From the NCBI RefSeq assembly GCF_000336635.1, contig NZ_AOLY01000009.1, forward strand, positions 47,935-111,197: DNA of 63,263 bases. The letters run 5' to 3'. The position numbers and the translations under genes were made by a program. This DNA is from Haloarcula japonica DSM 6131. Its GTDB lineage: Archaea > Halobacteriota > Halobacteria > Halobacteriales > Haloarculaceae. Positions 44,680 through 55,549 of the stretch are shown here, piece after piece. The notes below the pieces were generated by a model that made no database searches, was not told where the DNA came from, and saw only the letters and a list, made by a program, of their open reading frames with translations. Numbering within the stretch: the stretch's first letter is position 1; each line of letters begins with the position of its first letter.

Positions 44680-45696
44680 ATGCCACAACCAAGCAGACCA
44701 CGCAAAGGCTCGCTGGGCTTCGGCCCGCGCAAGCGCTCGACGAGCGAGACGCCTCGCTTCAATAGCTGGCCGTCTGACGACGGGCAGCCGGGCGTCCAAG
44801 GGTTCGCCGGCTACAAGGCAGGCATGACACACGTCGTGCTTGTCAACGACGAACCTAACTCCCCCCGCGAGGGGATGGAGGAGACTGTCCCGGTGACAGT
44901 CATCGAGACGCCGCCGATGCGCGCCGTCGCCCTGCGAGCGTACGAAGACACGCCGTACGGTCAGCGTCCGCTGACGGAAGTCTGGACCGACGAGTTCCAC
45001 TCGGAACTCGACCGGACCCTGGACGTTCCGGAGGACCACGACCCGGACGCTGCTGAGGAACAGATACGCGACGCACACGAGGCCGGTGACCTCGGGGACC
45101 TGCGACTCATTACGCACACCGTCCCCGACGCCGTCCCGAGCGTCCCGAAGAAAAAGCCCGACGTGATGGAGACTCGCGTCGGCGGTGGATCCGTTTCGGA
45201 CCGCCTCGACCACGCCCTCGACCTCGTCGAGGACGGTGGCGAACACGCCATGAACGACATCTTCCGCGCCGGCGAGTACGCCGACGTGGCCGGTGTCACG
45301 AAAGGCAAGGGGACACAGGGTCCCGTCAAGCGATGGGGCGTCCAGAAGCGGAAAGGCAAGCACGCCCGTCAGGGCTGGCGCCGACGGATCGGCAACCTCG
45401 GTCCGTGGAACCCGTCCCGCGTGCGCTCGACGGTCCCCCAGCAGGGGCAGACCGGTTACCACCAGCGTACCGAGCTCAACAAGCGCCTCATCGACATCGG
45501 CGAGGGCGACGAGCCTACCGTCGATGGCGGCTTCGTCAACTACGGCGAGGTCGATGGGCCGTACACGCTCGTGAAGGGCTCCGTGCCCGGTCCGGACAAG
45601 CGCCTGGTGCGCTTCCGGCCCGCGGTGCGTCCGAACGACCAGCCGCGCCTCGACCCCGAGGTGCGCTACGTCTCCAACGAATCGAACCAGGGATAA
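44680..45696 (+). CDS. rpl3: Ribosomal protein uL3
   Basis: 338 residues of the archaeal/eukaryotic L3 form, with the long basic loop (VTKGKGTQGPVKRWGVQKRKGKHARQGWRR) that reaches toward the peptidyl transferase centre. It reads nearly identical to the Haloarcula marismortui protein as I recall it. It is the first ribosomal gene of the cluster. Confidence 0.98.
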   Translation: MPQPSRPRKGSLGFGPRKRSTSETPRFNSWPSDDGQPGVQGFAGYKAGMTHVVLVNDEPNSPREGMEETVPVTVIETPPMRAVALRAYEDTPYGQRPLTEVWTDEFHSELDRTLDVPEDHDPDAAEEQIRDAHEAGDLGDLRLITHTVPDAVPSVPKKKPDVMETRVGGGSVSDRLDHALDLVEDGGEHAMNDIFRAGEYADVAGVTKGKGTQGPVKRWGVQKRKGKHARQGWRRRIGNLGPWNPSRVRSTVPQQGQTGYHQRTELNKRLIDIGEGDEPTVDGGFVNYGEVDGPYTLVKGSVPGPDKRLVRFRPAVRPNDQPRLDPEVRYVSNESNQG

Positions 45697-45699
45697 CCT

Positions 45700-46440
45700 A
45701 TGCAGGCAACAATCTACGACCTGGACGGCAACACAGACGGCGAGGTCGACCTGCCGGACGTCTTCGAGACGCCGGTTCGGACCGACCTCATCGGCAAAGC
45801 TGTACGTGCCGCACAGGCCAACCGAAAGCAGGACTACGGGTCCGACGAGTACGCCGGCCTCCGAACGCCGGCAGAGTCCTTCGGTAGCGGCCGCGGGCAG
45901 GCACACATCCCGAAGCAGGACGGCCGTGCCCGCCGCGTCCCGCAGGCGGTCAAAGGGCGAAGCGCCCACCCGCCGAAAACCGAGAAGGACCGCTCGCTCG
46001 ACCTCAACGACAAGGAACGGCAACTGGCCGTTCGCTCGGCGCTGGCCGCGACGGCCGACGCCGACCTCGTCGCCGACCGCGGCCACGAGTTCGACCGTGA
46101 CGAAGTGCCCGTCGTCGTCTCCGACGACTTCGAGGACCTCGTCAAGACGCAGGAAGTCGTCTCGCTGCTGGAGGCGCTCGACGTCCACGCGGACATCGAC
46201 CGCGCCGACGAGACGAAGATCAAGGCTGGACAGGGTTCGGCCCGTGGACGGAAGTACCGTCGTCCCGCCTCGATCCTCTTCGTGACCAGCAACGAGCCAT
46301 CGAAGGCCGCCCGCAACCTCGCGGGAGCCGACGTGGCGACCGCCAGCGAGGTCAACACTGAAGACCTCGCGCCCGGCGGCGCACCCGGTCGACTCACCGT
46401 CTTCACGGAATCCGCACTCGCGGAGGTGGCCGAGCGATGA
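45700..46440 (+). CDS. rpl4: Ribosomal protein uL4
   Basis: 246 residues, archaeal L4 type. The Arg-rich loop around residues 60-95 (GSGRGQAHIPKQDGRARRVPQAVKG) lines the peptide exit tunnel. Starts 3 bases after uL3 and overlaps uL23 by 4. Confidence 0.98.
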   Translation: MQATIYDLDGNTDGEVDLPDVFETPVRTDLIGKAVRAAQANRKQDYGSDEYAGLRTPAESFGSGRGQAHIPKQDGRARRVPQAVKGRSAHPPKTEKDRSLDLNDKERQLAVRSALAATADADLVADRGHEFDRDEVPVVVSDDFEDLVKTQEVVSLLEALDVHADIDRADETKIKAGQGSARGRKYRRPASILFVTSNEPSKAARNLAGADVATASEVNTEDLAPGGAPGRLTVFTESALAEVAER

Positions 46441-46694
46441 GCTGGGATGTCATCAAACACCCACACGTCACTGAGAAGGCCATGAACGACATGGACTTCC
46501 AGAACAAGCTCCAGTTCGCCGTTGACGACCGCGCCTCCAAGGGTGAGGTCGCCGACGCCGTCGAGGAGCAGTACGACGTGACAGTCGAACAGGTCAACAC
46601 GCAGAACACGATGGACGGCGAGAAGAAGGCCGTCGTTCGCCTCTCCGAGGACGACGACGCCCAGGAAGTCGCCTCCAGAATTGGGGTGTTCTAA
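46437..46694 (+). CDS. rpl23: Ribosomal protein uL23
   Basis: 85 residues (SWDVIKHPHVTEKAMNDMDFQNKLQFAVDD), full archaeal length. It sits at the tunnel exit and binds signal recognition particle and nascent chains. Overlaps uL4 by 4 bases. Confidence 0.98.
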   Translation: MSWDVIKHPHVTEKAMNDMDFQNKLQFAVDDRASKGEVADAVEEQYDVTVEQVNTQNTMDGEKKAVVRLSEDDDAQEVASRIGVF

Positions 46695-46696
46695 CG

Positions 46697-47419
46697 ATGG
46701 GACGACGAATCCAAGGACAACGGCGCGGCCGCGGGACCTCCACGTTCCGTGCTCCGTCGCACCGTTACAAGGCTGATCTGGAGCACCGCAAGGTCGAGGA
46801 CGGCGACGTTGTCGCCGGCACGGTCGTCGACATCGAGCACGACCCGGCCCGCTCGGCCCCGGTCGCCGCCATCGAGTTCGAAGACGGCGACCGTCGACTC
46901 ATCCTCGCGCCGGAAGGCGTCGGGGTGGGCGACGAGCTACAGGTCGGCGTCAGCGCCGAGATCGCACCCGGGAACACGCTCCCGCTGGCTGAAATCCCAG
47001 AGGGGGTCCCGGTGTGCAACGTCGAATCCAGCCCCGGTGACGGTGGGAAGTTCGCCCGCGCGTCGGGTGTCAACGCCCAGCTGCTCACCCACGACCGCAA
47101 CGTCGCGGTCGTCAAGCTCCCCTCCGGGGAGATGAAGCGGCTTGATCCGCAGTGTCGCGCCACCATCGGCGTCGTCGCCGGTGGCGGCCGAACTGACAAG
47201 CCGTTCGTGAAGGCTGGCAACAAGCACCACAAGATGAAAGCGCGAGGGACGAAGTGGCCCAACGTCCGCGGTGTGGCGATGAACGCCGTCGACCACCCGT
47301 TCGGTGGTGGCGGACGCCAGCACCCCGGTAAGCCCAAGTCCATCTCGCGGAACGCCCCGCCTGGCCGTAAGGTCGGGGACATCGCCTCGAAGCGAACAGG
47401 TCGAGGTGGCAACGAATGA
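46697..47419 (+). CDS. rpl2: Ribosomal protein uL2
   Basis: 240 residues, starting [18 protein letters not shown]. The C-terminal [13 protein letters not shown] motif, needed near the peptidyl transferase centre, is present. Differs from the H. marismortui protein I recall at only a few positions (for example GDVVAG and VVAGGG). Confidence 0.98.
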   Translation: MGRRIQGQRRGRGTSTFRAPSHRYKADLEHRKVEDGDVVAGTVVDIEHDPARSAPVAAIEFEDGDRRLILAPEGVGVGDELQVGVSAEIAPGNTLPLAEIPEGVPVCNVESSPGDGGKFARASGVNAQLLTHDRNVAVVKLPSGEMKRLDPQCRATIGVVAGGGRTDKPFVKAGNKHHKMKARGTKWPNVRGVAMNAVDHPFGGGGRQHPGKPKSISRNAPPGRKVGDIASKRTGRGGNE

Positions 47420-47838
47420 GCTCAGAATATCAAATCGGCCACGAAGGAGAGTTCTCCTTCCGCGGCCACACGCTCGACGAGCTGCAGGAGATGGAGCTCG
47501 AGGACGTCGCGGAACTGCTCCCCGCTCGACAGCGGCGAAGTATCGTACGCGGCCTGACCGAGGAGAAACACAAGCTCCTCGAAAAGGCCCGCGAGGCCGG
47601 CGAAGAGGAGACAGCCAACGACCCGATCCGGACACACCTGCGCGACATGCCGGTGGTCCCGGAGATGGTCGGGCTGACCTTCGCCGTCCACGACGGCCAG
47701 AACTTCGAGCGTGTCAAAGTCGAGCCCGAGATGCTCGGCCACTACCTCGGTGAGTTCCAGCTCACCCGGAGTAGTGTCGAACACGGTCAGGCCGGTATCG
47801 GAGCGACACGCTCCTCGAAGTTCGTACCGCTCAAATAA
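47416..47838 (+). CDS. rps19: Ribosomal protein uS19
   Basis: 140 residues of the archaeal form, with the conserved core [13 protein letters not shown] and the C-terminal [24 protein letters not shown] that lies near the decoding A site. Overlaps uL2 by 4 bases. Confidence 0.97.
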   Translation: MSSEYQIGHEGEFSFRGHTLDELQEMELEDVAELLPARQRRSIVRGLTEEKHKLLEKAREAGEEETANDPIRTHLRDMPVVPEMVGLTFAVHDGQNFERVKVEPEMLGHYLGEFQLTRSSVEHGQAGIGATRSSKFVPLK

Positions 47839-47840
47839 TC

Positions 47841-48308
47841 ATGGGAATCAGTTACTCAGTCGAAGCCGACCCGGACACGACGGCCAAAGCGATGCTCCGG
47901 GAGCGGCAGATGAGCTTCAAGCACAGCAAGGCCATCGCCCGCGAGATCAAGGGCAAAACGGCCGGCGAGGCTGTCGACTACCTCGAAGCGGTTATCGAGG
48001 GCGACCAGCCCGTTCCGTTCAAACAGCACAACTCGGGCGTCGGCCACAAGAGCAAGGTCGACGGCTGGGACGCCGGACGCTACCCGGAGAAGGCCAGCAA
48101 GGCCTTCATCGACCTGCTCGAGAACGCAGTCGGCAACGCCGACCACCAGGGCTTCGACGGTGAAGCCATGACGATCAAGCACGTCGCCGCCCACAAGGTC
48201 GGCGAGCAGCAGGGTCGCAAGCCCCGCGCGATGGGGCGTGCCTCAGCGTGGAACAGCCCGCAGGTCGACGTCGAACTCATCCTCGAAGAGCCGGAGGTCG
48301 AAGACTAA
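47841..48308 (+). CDS. rpl22: Ribosomal protein uL22
   Basis: 155 residues (archaeal form with N-terminal extension). It includes the tunnel-lining hairpin (GRKPRAMGRASAWNSPQ). Its stop shares a base with the uS3 start. Confidence 0.97.
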   Translation: MGISYSVEADPDTTAKAMLRERQMSFKHSKAIAREIKGKTAGEAVDYLEAVIEGDQPVPFKQHNSGVGHKSKVDGWDAGRYPEKASKAFIDLLENAVGNADHQGFDGEAMTIKHVAAHKVGEQQGRKPRAMGRASAWNSPQVDVELILEEPEVED

Positions 48309-49240
48309 TGGCCGACGAACAACAGTTCATCGAGGACGGACTCCAGCGGACCCAGATCGACGAGTTCTTCGCAGAAGAACTCGGTCGAGCCGGCTACGGC
48401 GGCATGGACGTCGCCAAGACGCCGATGGGGACCCAGATCGTGCTCAAAGCCGAGAAGCCAGGGATGGTCATCGGCAAGGGCGGGAAGAACATCCGGAAGA
48501 TCACGACGGAACTCGAGGACCGATTCAACCTCGACGACCCGCAAGTCGACGTGCAGGAAGTCGACGAACCGGACCTCAACGCCCGCATCGTCGCGGACCG
48601 ACTGGCCAACGCACTCGAGCGTGGCTGGTACTTCCGCAAAGCGGGCCACACCACCATCGACCGCATCATGGAGTCGGGCGCACTCGGCGCAGAGATCGTC
48701 CTCTCCGGGAAGGTCACTGGTGCGCGCTCACGCGTTGAGAAGTTCAACCGTGGCTACGTCAAGCACAACGGCGAACCCGCGGAGGAGATCGTCGACAGCG
48801 GCGTCGGCGTCGCGGTGATGAAGCTCGGGACCATCGGGGTCCGAGTCAAGATCATCCCGCCGGACGCGGAGCTCCCCGACGACTTCGAGATCTACGAGGA
48901 TGTCGACGTCGAGGACTACGTGGCCGACACCGACGGGGAATCCGTCGAGGAACTCCTCGAAGGCGAGCCCGAAGACAGCGAGACGGCCGAAGAACTCGAC
49001 GAAGACGTGGCCGCCGGGGCCGCCGACGACTCCGAGGCTGACGAGGAGTTCGTCGACGAGGAAATCGTCGAGGAAGACGTCGAAGTCCCGACTGACGACG
49101 ATGTCGAGGACGTCGATGTCGACGAACTCGAAGACGCTGTCGACGAGGAACTCGACGAGGACGTTGAGGCGGAAGCCGAAGAACTCATGGACGAGATGGA
49201 CGACGAGTCCGCGGACGATGAGGAGGGTGACGACGAATGA
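48308..49240 (+). CDS. rps3: Ribosomal protein uS3 with acidic tail
   Basis: 310 residues from ATG at 48308. Residues 1 to about 200 are the KH domain ([18 protein letters not shown]) and C-terminal globular domain of archaeal uS3, which lines the mRNA entry. The last 100 residues are almost wholly Asp/Glu with a few Val and Ala ([29 protein letters not shown]), a haloarchaeal extension. Overlaps uL29 by 4 bases. Confidence 0.97.
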   Translation: MADEQQFIEDGLQRTQIDEFFAEELGRAGYGGMDVAKTPMGTQIVLKAEKPGMVIGKGGKNIRKITTELEDRFNLDDPQVDVQEVDEPDLNARIVADRLANALERGWYFRKAGHTTIDRIMESGALGAEIVLSGKVTGARSRVEKFNRGYVKHNGEPAEEIVDSGVGVAVMKLGTIGVRVKIIPPDAELPDDFEIYEDVDVEDYVADTDGESVEELLEGEPEDSETAEELDEDVAAGAADDSEADEEFVDEEIVEEDVEVPTDDDVEDVDVDELEDAVDEELDEDVEAEAEELMDEMDDESADDEEGDDE

Positions 49241-49452
49241 CCGTCCTCCACGTCCAGGAGATTCGGGACATGACGCCCGCCGAGCGCGAGGCGGAACTCG
49301 ACGACCTGAAGACCGAACTACTGAACGCCCGGGCCGTCCAGGCCGCGGGTGGTGCGCCGGAGAACCCCGGTCGCATCAAGGAGCTGCGGAAGGCCATCGC
49401 CCGCATCAAGACGATTCAGGGCGAAGAAGGCGACCTGCAGGAGAACGAATAA
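49237..49452 (+). CDS. rpl29: Ribosomal protein uL29
   Basis: 71 residues, helical, with the L29 signature near the C terminus ([18 protein letters not shown]). Overlaps uS3 by 4 bases and RNase P protein by one base. Confidence 0.97.
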   Translation: MTVLHVQEIRDMTPAEREAELDDLKTELLNARAVQAAGGAPENPGRIKELRKAIARIKTIQGEEGDLQENE

Positions 49453-49736
49453 TGCCACTGACACCCGAGACGCTCCCGCGACACGAACTAGTCGGCCTCG
49501 ACTGCGAGGTCGTCGCGGCGTCCAATCCGGACGTCGTCGGTATCAGCGGAACTGTCGTCATGGAGACGACACAGATGCTGACACTCGAGGGTGCCGACCG
49601 GGTGTGGCACGTGCCGAAGGACAGCGCGACGTTCGCGTTTGACCTGTCGACCGAGACGGTTCTCGTCGATGGCGACCGACTCGTCGCACGTCCCGCTCGT
49701 CGCACAGAGAACACAGGAGATTCACTATGGCGCTAG
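49452..49736 (+). CDS. rnp1: RNase P protein component 1 (Rpp29)
   Basis: 94 residues from ATG at 49452 ([15 protein letters not shown]). The Rpp29/Pop4 barrel is recognisable in [24 protein letters not shown]. It binds RNase P RNA with Rpp21 and helps make tRNA 5' ends. Its location between uL29 and uS17 is the conserved archaeal order. It overlaps uS17 by 10 bases. Confidence 0.92.
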   Translation: MPLTPETLPRHELVGLDCEVVAASNPDVVGISGTVVMETTQMLTLEGADRVWHVPKDSATFAFDLSTETVLVDGDRLVARPARRTENTGDSLWR

Positions 49737-50065
49737 GACTGAACGTACAGGAACCGGAGGAAACCTGTGCCGATCAGAACTGCCCGTTCCACGGAGAGCT
49801 CTCCGTGCGCGGACAGACACTGAACGGCGAGGTAGCCTCCACTGACATGGAGAAGACCGTTGTCGTCGAGCGCGAGTACGACGTGAAGGTGCCGAAATAC
49901 GACCGCTTCATGAAGCGGCGGAGCCGCGTTCCGGCTCACGCACCCGACTGTCTCGACCTCGCGGTCGGTGACACGGTCACGATAGCAGAGTGTCGACCGC
50001 TCTCGAAAACGAAAAGCCACGTCGTCGTTGGCGTGGTCGCCGATGAACAGGACGGTGATGCCTGA
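49727..50065 (+). CDS. rps17: Ribosomal protein uS17
   Basis: 112 residues, archaeal form with N-terminal [21 protein letters not shown] and the OB-fold signature EKTVVVERE. The start overlaps the RNase P protein gene by 10 bases. Confidence 0.97.
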   Translation: MALGLNVQEPEETCADQNCPFHGELSVRGQTLNGEVASTDMEKTVVVEREYDVKVPKYDRFMKRRSRVPAHAPDCLDLAVGDTVTIAECRPLSKTKSHVVVGVVADEQDGDA

Positions 50066-50463
50066 TGGAAGCACTCGGTGCTGACGTCACGCAAGGCCTG
50101 GAGAAGGGCTCGCTCATCACGTGTGCGGACAACACGGGAGCGCGCGAACTCAAGGTCATTTCCGTCCACGGCTACTCGGGAACGAAGAACCGCCACCCCA
50201 AGGCTGGGCTGGGCGACAAGATCACGGTCTCGGTCACCAAGGGGACGCCCGAAATGCGTCGCCAGGTGCTCGAAGCCGTCGTCGTCCGCCAGCGAAAGCC
50301 GATCCGTCGGCCTGACGGCACCCGCGTCAAGTTCGAAGACAACGCGGCCGTCATCGTCGACGAGAACGAGGACCCGCGTGGGACCGAGCTGAAAGGCCCC
50401 ATCGCACGGGAAGTCGCACAGCGATTCGGCAGTGTGGCATCAGCAGCGACGATGATCGTATAG
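50065..50463 (+). CDS. rpl14: Ribosomal protein uL14
   Basis: 132 residues with signature [17 protein letters not shown] and the C-terminal ASAATMIV. Binds at the factor-binding side of the large subunit. Overlaps uS17 by one base. Confidence 0.98.
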   Translation: MEALGADVTQGLEKGSLITCADNTGARELKVISVHGYSGTKNRHPKAGLGDKITVSVTKGTPEMRRQVLEAVVVRQRKPIRRPDGTRVKFEDNAAVIVDENEDPRGTELKGPIAREVAQRFGSVASAATMIV

Positions 50464-50467
50464 AACC

Positions 50468-50830
50468 ATGAGCAAGCAACCAGACAAACAACGCAAGAGT
50501 CAACGACGTGCCCCGCTTCACGAGCGGCACAAGCAGGTCCGGGCGACGCTGTCTGCCGACCTCCGCGAGGAGTACGGTCAGCGAAACGTCCGCGTCAACG
50601 CCGGTGACACCGTCGAGGTGCTCCGCGGCGACTTCGCTGGCGAAGACGGCGAAGTCATCAAGGTCGACCTCGACAAGGCTGTCATCCACGTCGAAGACGT
50701 CACGCTCGAGAAGACGGACGGCGAGGAAGTCCCGCGACCGCTGGATACCTCGAACGTCCGCGTGACGGACTTAGACCTCGAAGACGAGAAGCGCGAGGCG
50801 CGTCTCGAATCGGAGGATGATTCCGCATGA
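50468..50830 (+). CDS. rpl24: Ribosomal protein uL24
   Basis: 120 residues; the KOW motif ([23 protein letters not shown]) is at about 45-67. Its acidic C terminus is longer than in bacteria. Overlaps eS4 by 4 bases. Confidence 0.97.
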   Translation: MSKQPDKQRKSQRRAPLHERHKQVRATLSADLREEYGQRNVRVNAGDTVEVLRGDFAGEDGEVIKVDLDKAVIHVEDVTLEKTDGEEVPRPLDTSNVRVTDLDLEDEKREARLESEDDSA

Positions 50831-51531
50831 GTAACCACCAGAAGCGACTCTCGGTGCCGAACAGTTGGCCCGTAGAGCGCAAGACCGCGACGTTTACGGT
50901 GAAAGCCGGCGCCGGCCCGCACGGTGAGGATGGGGTTCCCCTACTCATCGTCCTTCGGGACGTACTCGGCTACGCCGACAACCGCAAAGAAGCCCGCTAC
51001 GCCCTCAACGAGGACAACGTCCTCATCAACGGGAAGGCCATCTCCGACGAGGAACGTCCCGTCGGGATGTTCGACATCCTGGCCTTTACCGAGCGCGAGG
51101 AGTACTACCGCGTGTTCCCCGGCGAGGGTGGTCGGCTGGCGCTGACCGCAATCGACCCGGACGCGGCCGAATCCAAGCTCGGCAAAATCGTCACCAAAAC
51201 CCACGTCTCCGGTGGCGACGTCCAGCTGGGCCTCCACGACGGTGAGACGCTCATCGTCGAGGACGACCAGACCTACGACGCTGGCGACTCTATCGTCGTC
51301 GGCAACGAGGACGGCGAAATCGTCGCCCACTTCGAGTACGAAGAGGGCGCGCTCGTCACCGCCGTCGACGGTGCCCACGCGGGCGAAGTCGGCGAAGTCG
51401 AGGAGATTCAGGTGACGCCGGGTTCGGCCCAGAACAACGTGATCGTCTCCCAGGACGAGGGCGAAGGCTTCGAGACAGTCGAAGAGTACGTCGTCGTCAT
51501 CGACGAGAACTTCACGGGTGATGATGAATGA
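50827..51531 (+). CDS. rps4e: Ribosomal protein eS4
   Basis: 234 residues, the archaeal/eukaryotic S4e with an S4-like RNA-binding motif around residues 40-70 and a KOW-like segment ([20 protein letters not shown]). Overlaps uL24 and uL5 by 4 bases each. Confidence 0.97.
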   Translation: MSNHQKRLSVPNSWPVERKTATFTVKAGAGPHGEDGVPLLIVLRDVLGYADNRKEARYALNEDNVLINGKAISDEERPVGMFDILAFTEREEYYRVFPGEGGRLALTAIDPDAAESKLGKIVTKTHVSGGDVQLGLHDGETLIVEDDQTYDAGDSIVVGNEDGEIVAHFEYEEGALVTAVDGAHAGEVGEVEEIQVTPGSAQNNVIVSQDEGEGFETVEEYVVVIDENFTGDDE

Positions 51532-52061
51532 GCTCCGAGAGTGAGTCCGGCGGCGACTTCCACGAGATGCGCGAACCGCGCATCGAGAAGGTCGTCGTTC
51601 ACATGGGTATCGGCCACGGTGGGCGCGACCTCGCTAACGCAGAGGACATCCTCGGGGAGATCACCGGGCAGACGCCGGTGCGAACGAAGGCCAAGCGGAC
51701 TGTCGGCGAGTTCGACATCCGCGAGGGCGACCCCATCGGTGCGAAGGTCACCCTCCGCGACGAGATGGCCGAGGAGTTCCTCCAGACGGCGCTGCCGCTC
51801 GCTGAACTGGCGACGAGTCAGTTCGACGACACCGGCAACTTCAGCTTCGGCGTCGAGGAACACACCGAGTTCCCGAGCCAGGAGTACGACCCGAGCATCG
51901 GAATCTACGGGCTGGACGTAACGGTTAACCTCGTCCGCCCCGGCTACCGCGTCGCCAAGCGCGACAAGGCGTCGCGCTCGATTCCGACGAAGCATCGACT
52001 CAATCCGGCGGACGCCGTCGCCTTCATCGAGTCGACCTACGACGTGGAGGTGAGCGAATGA
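51528..52061 (+). CDS. rpl5: Ribosomal protein uL5
   Basis: 177 residues with the L5 core ([50 protein letters not shown]). It binds 5S rRNA with uL18. Overlaps its neighbours by 4 bases at each end. Confidence 0.97.
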   Translation: MSSESESGGDFHEMREPRIEKVVVHMGIGHGGRDLANAEDILGEITGQTPVRTKAKRTVGEFDIREGDPIGAKVTLRDEMAEEFLQTALPLAELATSQFDDTGNFSFGVEEHTEFPSQEYDPSIGIYGLDVTVNLVRPGYRVAKRDKASRSIPTKHRLNPADAVAFIESTYDVEVSE

Positions 52062-52243
52062 GCGAAAGTGAAACCACAGACGAGCCCGATTCCGAGACGG
52101 CATCCAGTGAGCGAACTGGCCAGCTCGAGTCCTGTCAGCGCTGCGGTCGCGAACAGGGACTCGTCGGCAAGTACGACATCTGGCTGTGCCGCCAGTGCTT
52201 CCGCGAGATTTCGCGGGGCATGGGCTTCAGGAAGTACAGCTAA
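52058..52243 (+). CDS. rps14: Ribosomal protein uS14, zinc type
   Basis: 61 residues. Zinc ligands CQRCGR and CRQCF are present, with the conserved [12 protein letters not shown] at the C terminus. An acidic N-terminal extension of about 25 residues precedes the core, typical of haloarchaea. Confidence 0.97.
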   Translation: MSESETTDEPDSETASSERTGQLESCQRCGREQGLVGKYDIWLCRQCFREISRGMGFRKYS

Positions 52244-52245
52244 CA

Positions 52246-52638
52246 ATGACAGGGAACGACCCATTTGCCAACGCACTGTCGGCGCTTAACAACGCCGAAA
52301 GCGTCGGGCACCTAGAGCAGACAGTATCGCCCGCTTCGAACGAGATCGGCAGCGTCCTCGAGGTCTTCTACGACCGCGGGTACATCGACGGATTCAGTTT
52401 CGTCGACGACGGCAAAGCCGGCGAGTTCGAAGTCGAACTGAAAGGAGCCATCAACGAGTGTGGCCCGGTCAAGCCCCGCTACTCTGCGGGCGCAGACGAG
52501 TTCGAGAAGTGGGAGAAGCGGTTCCTCCCCGCCCGTGACTACGGGACTCTCGTCGTTACGACCAGCCACGGCATCATGAGCCACTACGAGGCTCGTGAGC
52601 AGGGCGTTGGTGGCCAAGTCATCGCGTACGTATACTAA
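52246..52638 (+). CDS. rps8: Ribosomal protein uS8
   Basis: 130 residues from ATG at 52246 (MTGNDPFANALSALNNAES). Archaeal S8 length and the C-terminal VVTTSHGIMSHYEAREQGVGGQVIAYVY. Starts 2 bases after uS14. Confidence 0.97.
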   Translation: MTGNDPFANALSALNNAESVGHLEQTVSPASNEIGSVLEVFYDRGYIDGFSFVDDGKAGEFEVELKGAINECGPVKPRYSAGADEFEKWEKRFLPARDYGTLVVTTSHGIMSHYEAREQGVGGQVIAYVY

Positions 52639-52640
52639 CA

Positions 52641-53177
52641 ATGCCACGAGTAGAACTGGAGATTCCGGAGGACGTGGACGCCGAGCAGGACCATCTCGAC
52701 ATCACTGTCGAGGGGGACAACGGCAGCGTCACGCGTCGGCTCTGGTACCCTGACATCGACGTGTCCGTCGACGGCGACACAGTCGTCATCGAATCCGATG
52801 AGGACAACGCCAAGACGATGTCGACGATCGGTACCTTCCAGAGCCACATCGAGAACATGTTCCACGGCGTGACCGAGGGCTGGGAGTACGGCATGGAGGT
52901 CTTTTACTCTCACTTCCCGATGCAGGTCGACGTCGAGGGTGACGAAGTCGTCATCGAGAACTTCCTGGGCGAGAAGGCCCCCCGCCGAACGACGATCCAC
53001 GGCGACACGGACGTCGAGATCGACGGCGAGGAGCTGACCATCAGCGGTCCCGACATCGAAGCCGTCGGCCAGACCGCTGCGGACATCGAACAGCTCACGC
53101 GCATCAACGACAAGGACGTGCGTGTGTTCCAGGACGGGGTGTACATCACCCGAAAACCGAACCGAGGTGACGCCTGA
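52641..53177 (+). CDS. rpl6: Ribosomal protein uL6
   Basis: 178 residues with two L6 domains; conserved C-terminal region [32 protein letters not shown]. It lies near the sarcin-ricin loop. Overlaps eL32 by one base. Confidence 0.97.
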   Translation: MPRVELEIPEDVDAEQDHLDITVEGDNGSVTRRLWYPDIDVSVDGDTVVIESDEDNAKTMSTIGTFQSHIENMFHGVTEGWEYGMEVFYSHFPMQVDVEGDEVVIENFLGEKAPRRTTIHGDTDVEIDGEELTISGPDIEAVGQTAADIEQLTRINDKDVRVFQDGVYITRKPNRGDA

Positions 53178-53902
53178 TGGCGGACGACGAAGAAGACGTC
53201 GAGACAGAGGAAGAGTACACCGAGCTGACCGACATCAGCGGCGTCGGTCCGTCCAAGGCGGAGTCGCTCCGTGAGGCCGGCTTCGAGTCGGTCGAGGACG
53301 TTCGCGGTGCCGACCAGTCCGCGCTCGCCGATGTCAGCGGTATCGGCAACGCGCTGGCGGCCCGAATCAAGGCCGACGTCGGCGGACTCGAAGTCGAGTC
53401 CGAGACCGAAGCCGAAGTCGAAGAGGAAGGCGGCGAGGAAGCGCCCGACGAGGACGTGGAGACGGAACTCCAGGCCCGCGGGCTCACCGAGAAGACGCCG
53501 GACCTCTCCGACGAGGACGCGCGGCTACTGACCCAGCGACACCGGGTCGGCAAGCCGCAGTTCAACCGCCAGGATCACCACAAGAAAAAGCGCGTCTCGA
53601 CCTCGTGGCGCCGCCCCCGCGGCCAGCTCTCGAAGCAGCGCCGCGGTGTCAAGGGCAAGGGCGACACTGTCGAGGCGGGCTTCCGCTCGCCGACCGCGGT
53701 TCGCGGCAAGCACCCGTCTGGCTTCGAGGAGGTTCGCGTGCACAACGTGGACGACCTCGAAGGCGTCGACGGCGACACCGAGGCCGTTCGAATCGCCTCG
53801 AAGGTCGGCGCTCGCAAGCGCGAGCGAATCGAAGAGGAAGCCGAGGACGCGGGCATCCGCGTGCTCAATCCCACCTACGTCGAAGTCGAGGTGAGTGAGT
53901 GA
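53177..53902 (+). CDS. rpl32e: Ribosomal protein eL32 with N-terminal HhH domain
   Basis: 241 residues. The first 100 residues contain a helix-hairpin-helix repeat ([24 protein letters not shown], then [17 protein letters not shown]) and an acidic stretch; the eL32 core begins at about 105 ([23 protein letters not shown]). The extension is also in the known Haloarcula marismortui protein. Shares a base with eL19. Confidence 0.97.
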   Translation: MADDEEDVETEEEYTELTDISGVGPSKAESLREAGFESVEDVRGADQSALADVSGIGNALAARIKADVGGLEVESETEAEVEEEGGEEAPDEDVETELQARGLTEKTPDLSDEDARLLTQRHRVGKPQFNRQDHHKKKRVSTSWRRPRGQLSKQRRGVKGKGDTVEAGFRSPTAVRGKHPSGFEEVRVHNVDDLEGVDGDTEAVRIASKVGARKRERIEEEAEDAGIRVLNPTYVEVEVSE

Positions 53903-54351
53903 TGACTGATCTCTCCGCACAGAAGCGACTCGCGGCTGACGTCCTCGACGTCGGGAAGAACCGCGTCTGGTTCAACCCCGAGCGACAGGGCGACATCGCC
54001 GACGCGATCACCCGCGAGGACGTTCGCGAACTGGTTGATGAGGGCGCCATTCAGGCGAAAGACAAGAAAGGCAACTCCCGTGGACGCGCCCGGGAGCGCC
54101 AGAAGAAGCGTGCGTACGGCCACCAGAAGGGAGCCGGTTCCCGGAAGGGCAAGGCAGGCGCACGGCAGAACTCCAAGGAGGACTGGGAGTCACGCATCCG
54201 CGCACAGCGGACGAAGCTGCGCGAACTGCGTGACGAGGGAACGCTTTCGAGTTCGCAGTACCGCGACCTGTACGACAAGGCCGGCGGTGGCGAGTTCGAC
54301 AGCGTTGCCGATCTCGAACGTTACATCGACGCAAACCACGGTGACGCATAA
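53902..54351 (+). CDS. rpl19e: Ribosomal protein eL19
   Basis: 149 residues from ATG at 53902 ([23 protein letters not shown]), very basic middle segment and helical tail. An in-frame GTG lies one codon upstream. Overlaps eL32 and uL18 by one base. Confidence 0.97.
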   Translation: MTDLSAQKRLAADVLDVGKNRVWFNPERQGDIADAITREDVRELVDEGAIQAKDKKGNSRGRARERQKKRAYGHQKGAGSRKGKAGARQNSKEDWESRIRAQRTKLRELRDEGTLSSSQYRDLYDKAGGGEFDSVADLERYIDANHGDA

Positions 54352-54914
54352 TGGCGACAGGACCACGATACAAAGTACCGATGCGGCGACGCCGCGAGGC
54401 CAGAACCGATTACCATCAGCGGTTGCGCCTGTTGAAATCCGGTAAGCCACGTCTCGTTGCTCGAAAGAGCAATAAACACGTCAGGGCGCAGCTGGTGACG
54501 CTTGGCCCCAATGGCGACGACACTCTCGCATCCGCTCACTCGAGCGACCTCGCCGAGTACGGCTGGGAGGCCCCGACGGGCAACATGCCCTCGGCCTACC
54601 TCACCGGTCTGCTCGCCGGGCTTCGCGCGAAGGAAGCGGGTATCGAGGAGGCAGTGCTCGACATCGGACTCAACAGCCCGACCCCCGGAAGCAAAGTATT
54701 CGCAATACAGGAAGGCGCAATCGACGCCGGCCTGGACATTCCGCACAACGACGACGTACTCGCCGACTGGCAGCGCACGCGCGGTGCCCACATCGCCGAG
54801 TACGACGAGCAGCTTGAGGAGCCGCTGTACAGCGGCGACTTCGACGCTGCAGACCTCCCGGAGCATTTCGACGAGCTCCGAGAGACCCTACTGGACGGTG
54901 ACATCGAACTATGA
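54351..54914 (+). CDS. rpl18: Ribosomal protein uL18
   Basis: 187 residues, archaeal/eukaryotic L18 form; basic N terminus ([36 protein letters not shown]). Binds 5S rRNA together with uL5. Overlaps uS5 by 4 bases. Confidence 0.97.
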   Translation: MATGPRYKVPMRRRREARTDYHQRLRLLKSGKPRLVARKSNKHVRAQLVTLGPNGDDTLASAHSSDLAEYGWEAPTGNMPSAYLTGLLAGLRAKEAGIEEAVLDIGLNSPTPGSKVFAIQEGAIDAGLDIPHNDDVLADWQRTRGAHIAEYDEQLEEPLYSGDFDAADLPEHFDELRETLLDGDIEL

Positions 54915-55549
54915 GTGCTAACAACGGATGGGAGCCACGGACACGCCTCGGCAAGCAGGTCGTCGAGGGCGAGATCGACTCCATGCAGGAGGCGCTGAAC
55001 TCCGGGCTCCCGCTGAAAGAATCGGAAGTCGTCGACCAGCTCGTTCCCGACCTGGAAGACGAAGTGCTGGACATCAACATGGTCCAGCGGATGACAGACT
55101 CCGGCCGCCGCGTGAAGTTCCGCTGCGTGGTCGCCGTTGGCAACCGAGACGGTCTCATCGGCTACGCTGAGGGGCGTGACGATCAGGTCGGCGGTGCCAT
55201 CCAGAAAGCCATCGACATCGCGAAGCTGAACATCATCGACATCTCCCGCGGCTGCGGGTCCTGGGAGTGTGGCTGTGGCCGTCCGCACACGGTCGCGCTG
55301 CGCACCGAGGGCAAGGCCGGGAGCGTCGAGGTCGAGCTCCAGCCGGCCCCACGAGGGCTGGGTCTGGCGGGCGGAGAGACCGTCCGCAAGGTGCTCGAGC
55401 TCGCCGGTATCGAAGACATCTGGACACGCAGTAGCGGGAACACGCGCACCACGGTCAACTTCGCAAAGGCGACGTTCAACGCCTTGCAGAACACGGCCGA
55501 GGCGCGCGTCCCCGAACGAACCTTCGAGAAACGAGAGGTGATCGAGTGA
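54911..55549 (+). CDS. rps5: Ribosomal protein uS5
   Basis: 212 residues with the S5 double-stranded-RNA-like N-terminal motif ([24 protein letters not shown]) and the C-terminal alpha-beta domain. It shares a base with uL30. Confidence 0.97.
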   Translation: MSANNGWEPRTRLGKQVVEGEIDSMQEALNSGLPLKESEVVDQLVPDLEDEVLDINMVQRMTDSGRRVKFRCVVAVGNRDGLIGYAEGRDDQVGGAIQKAIDIAKLNIIDISRGCGSWECGCGRPHTVALRTEGKAGSVEVELQPAPRGLGLAGGETVRKVLELAGIEDIWTRSSGNTRTTVNFAKATFNALQNTAEARVPERTFEKREVIE

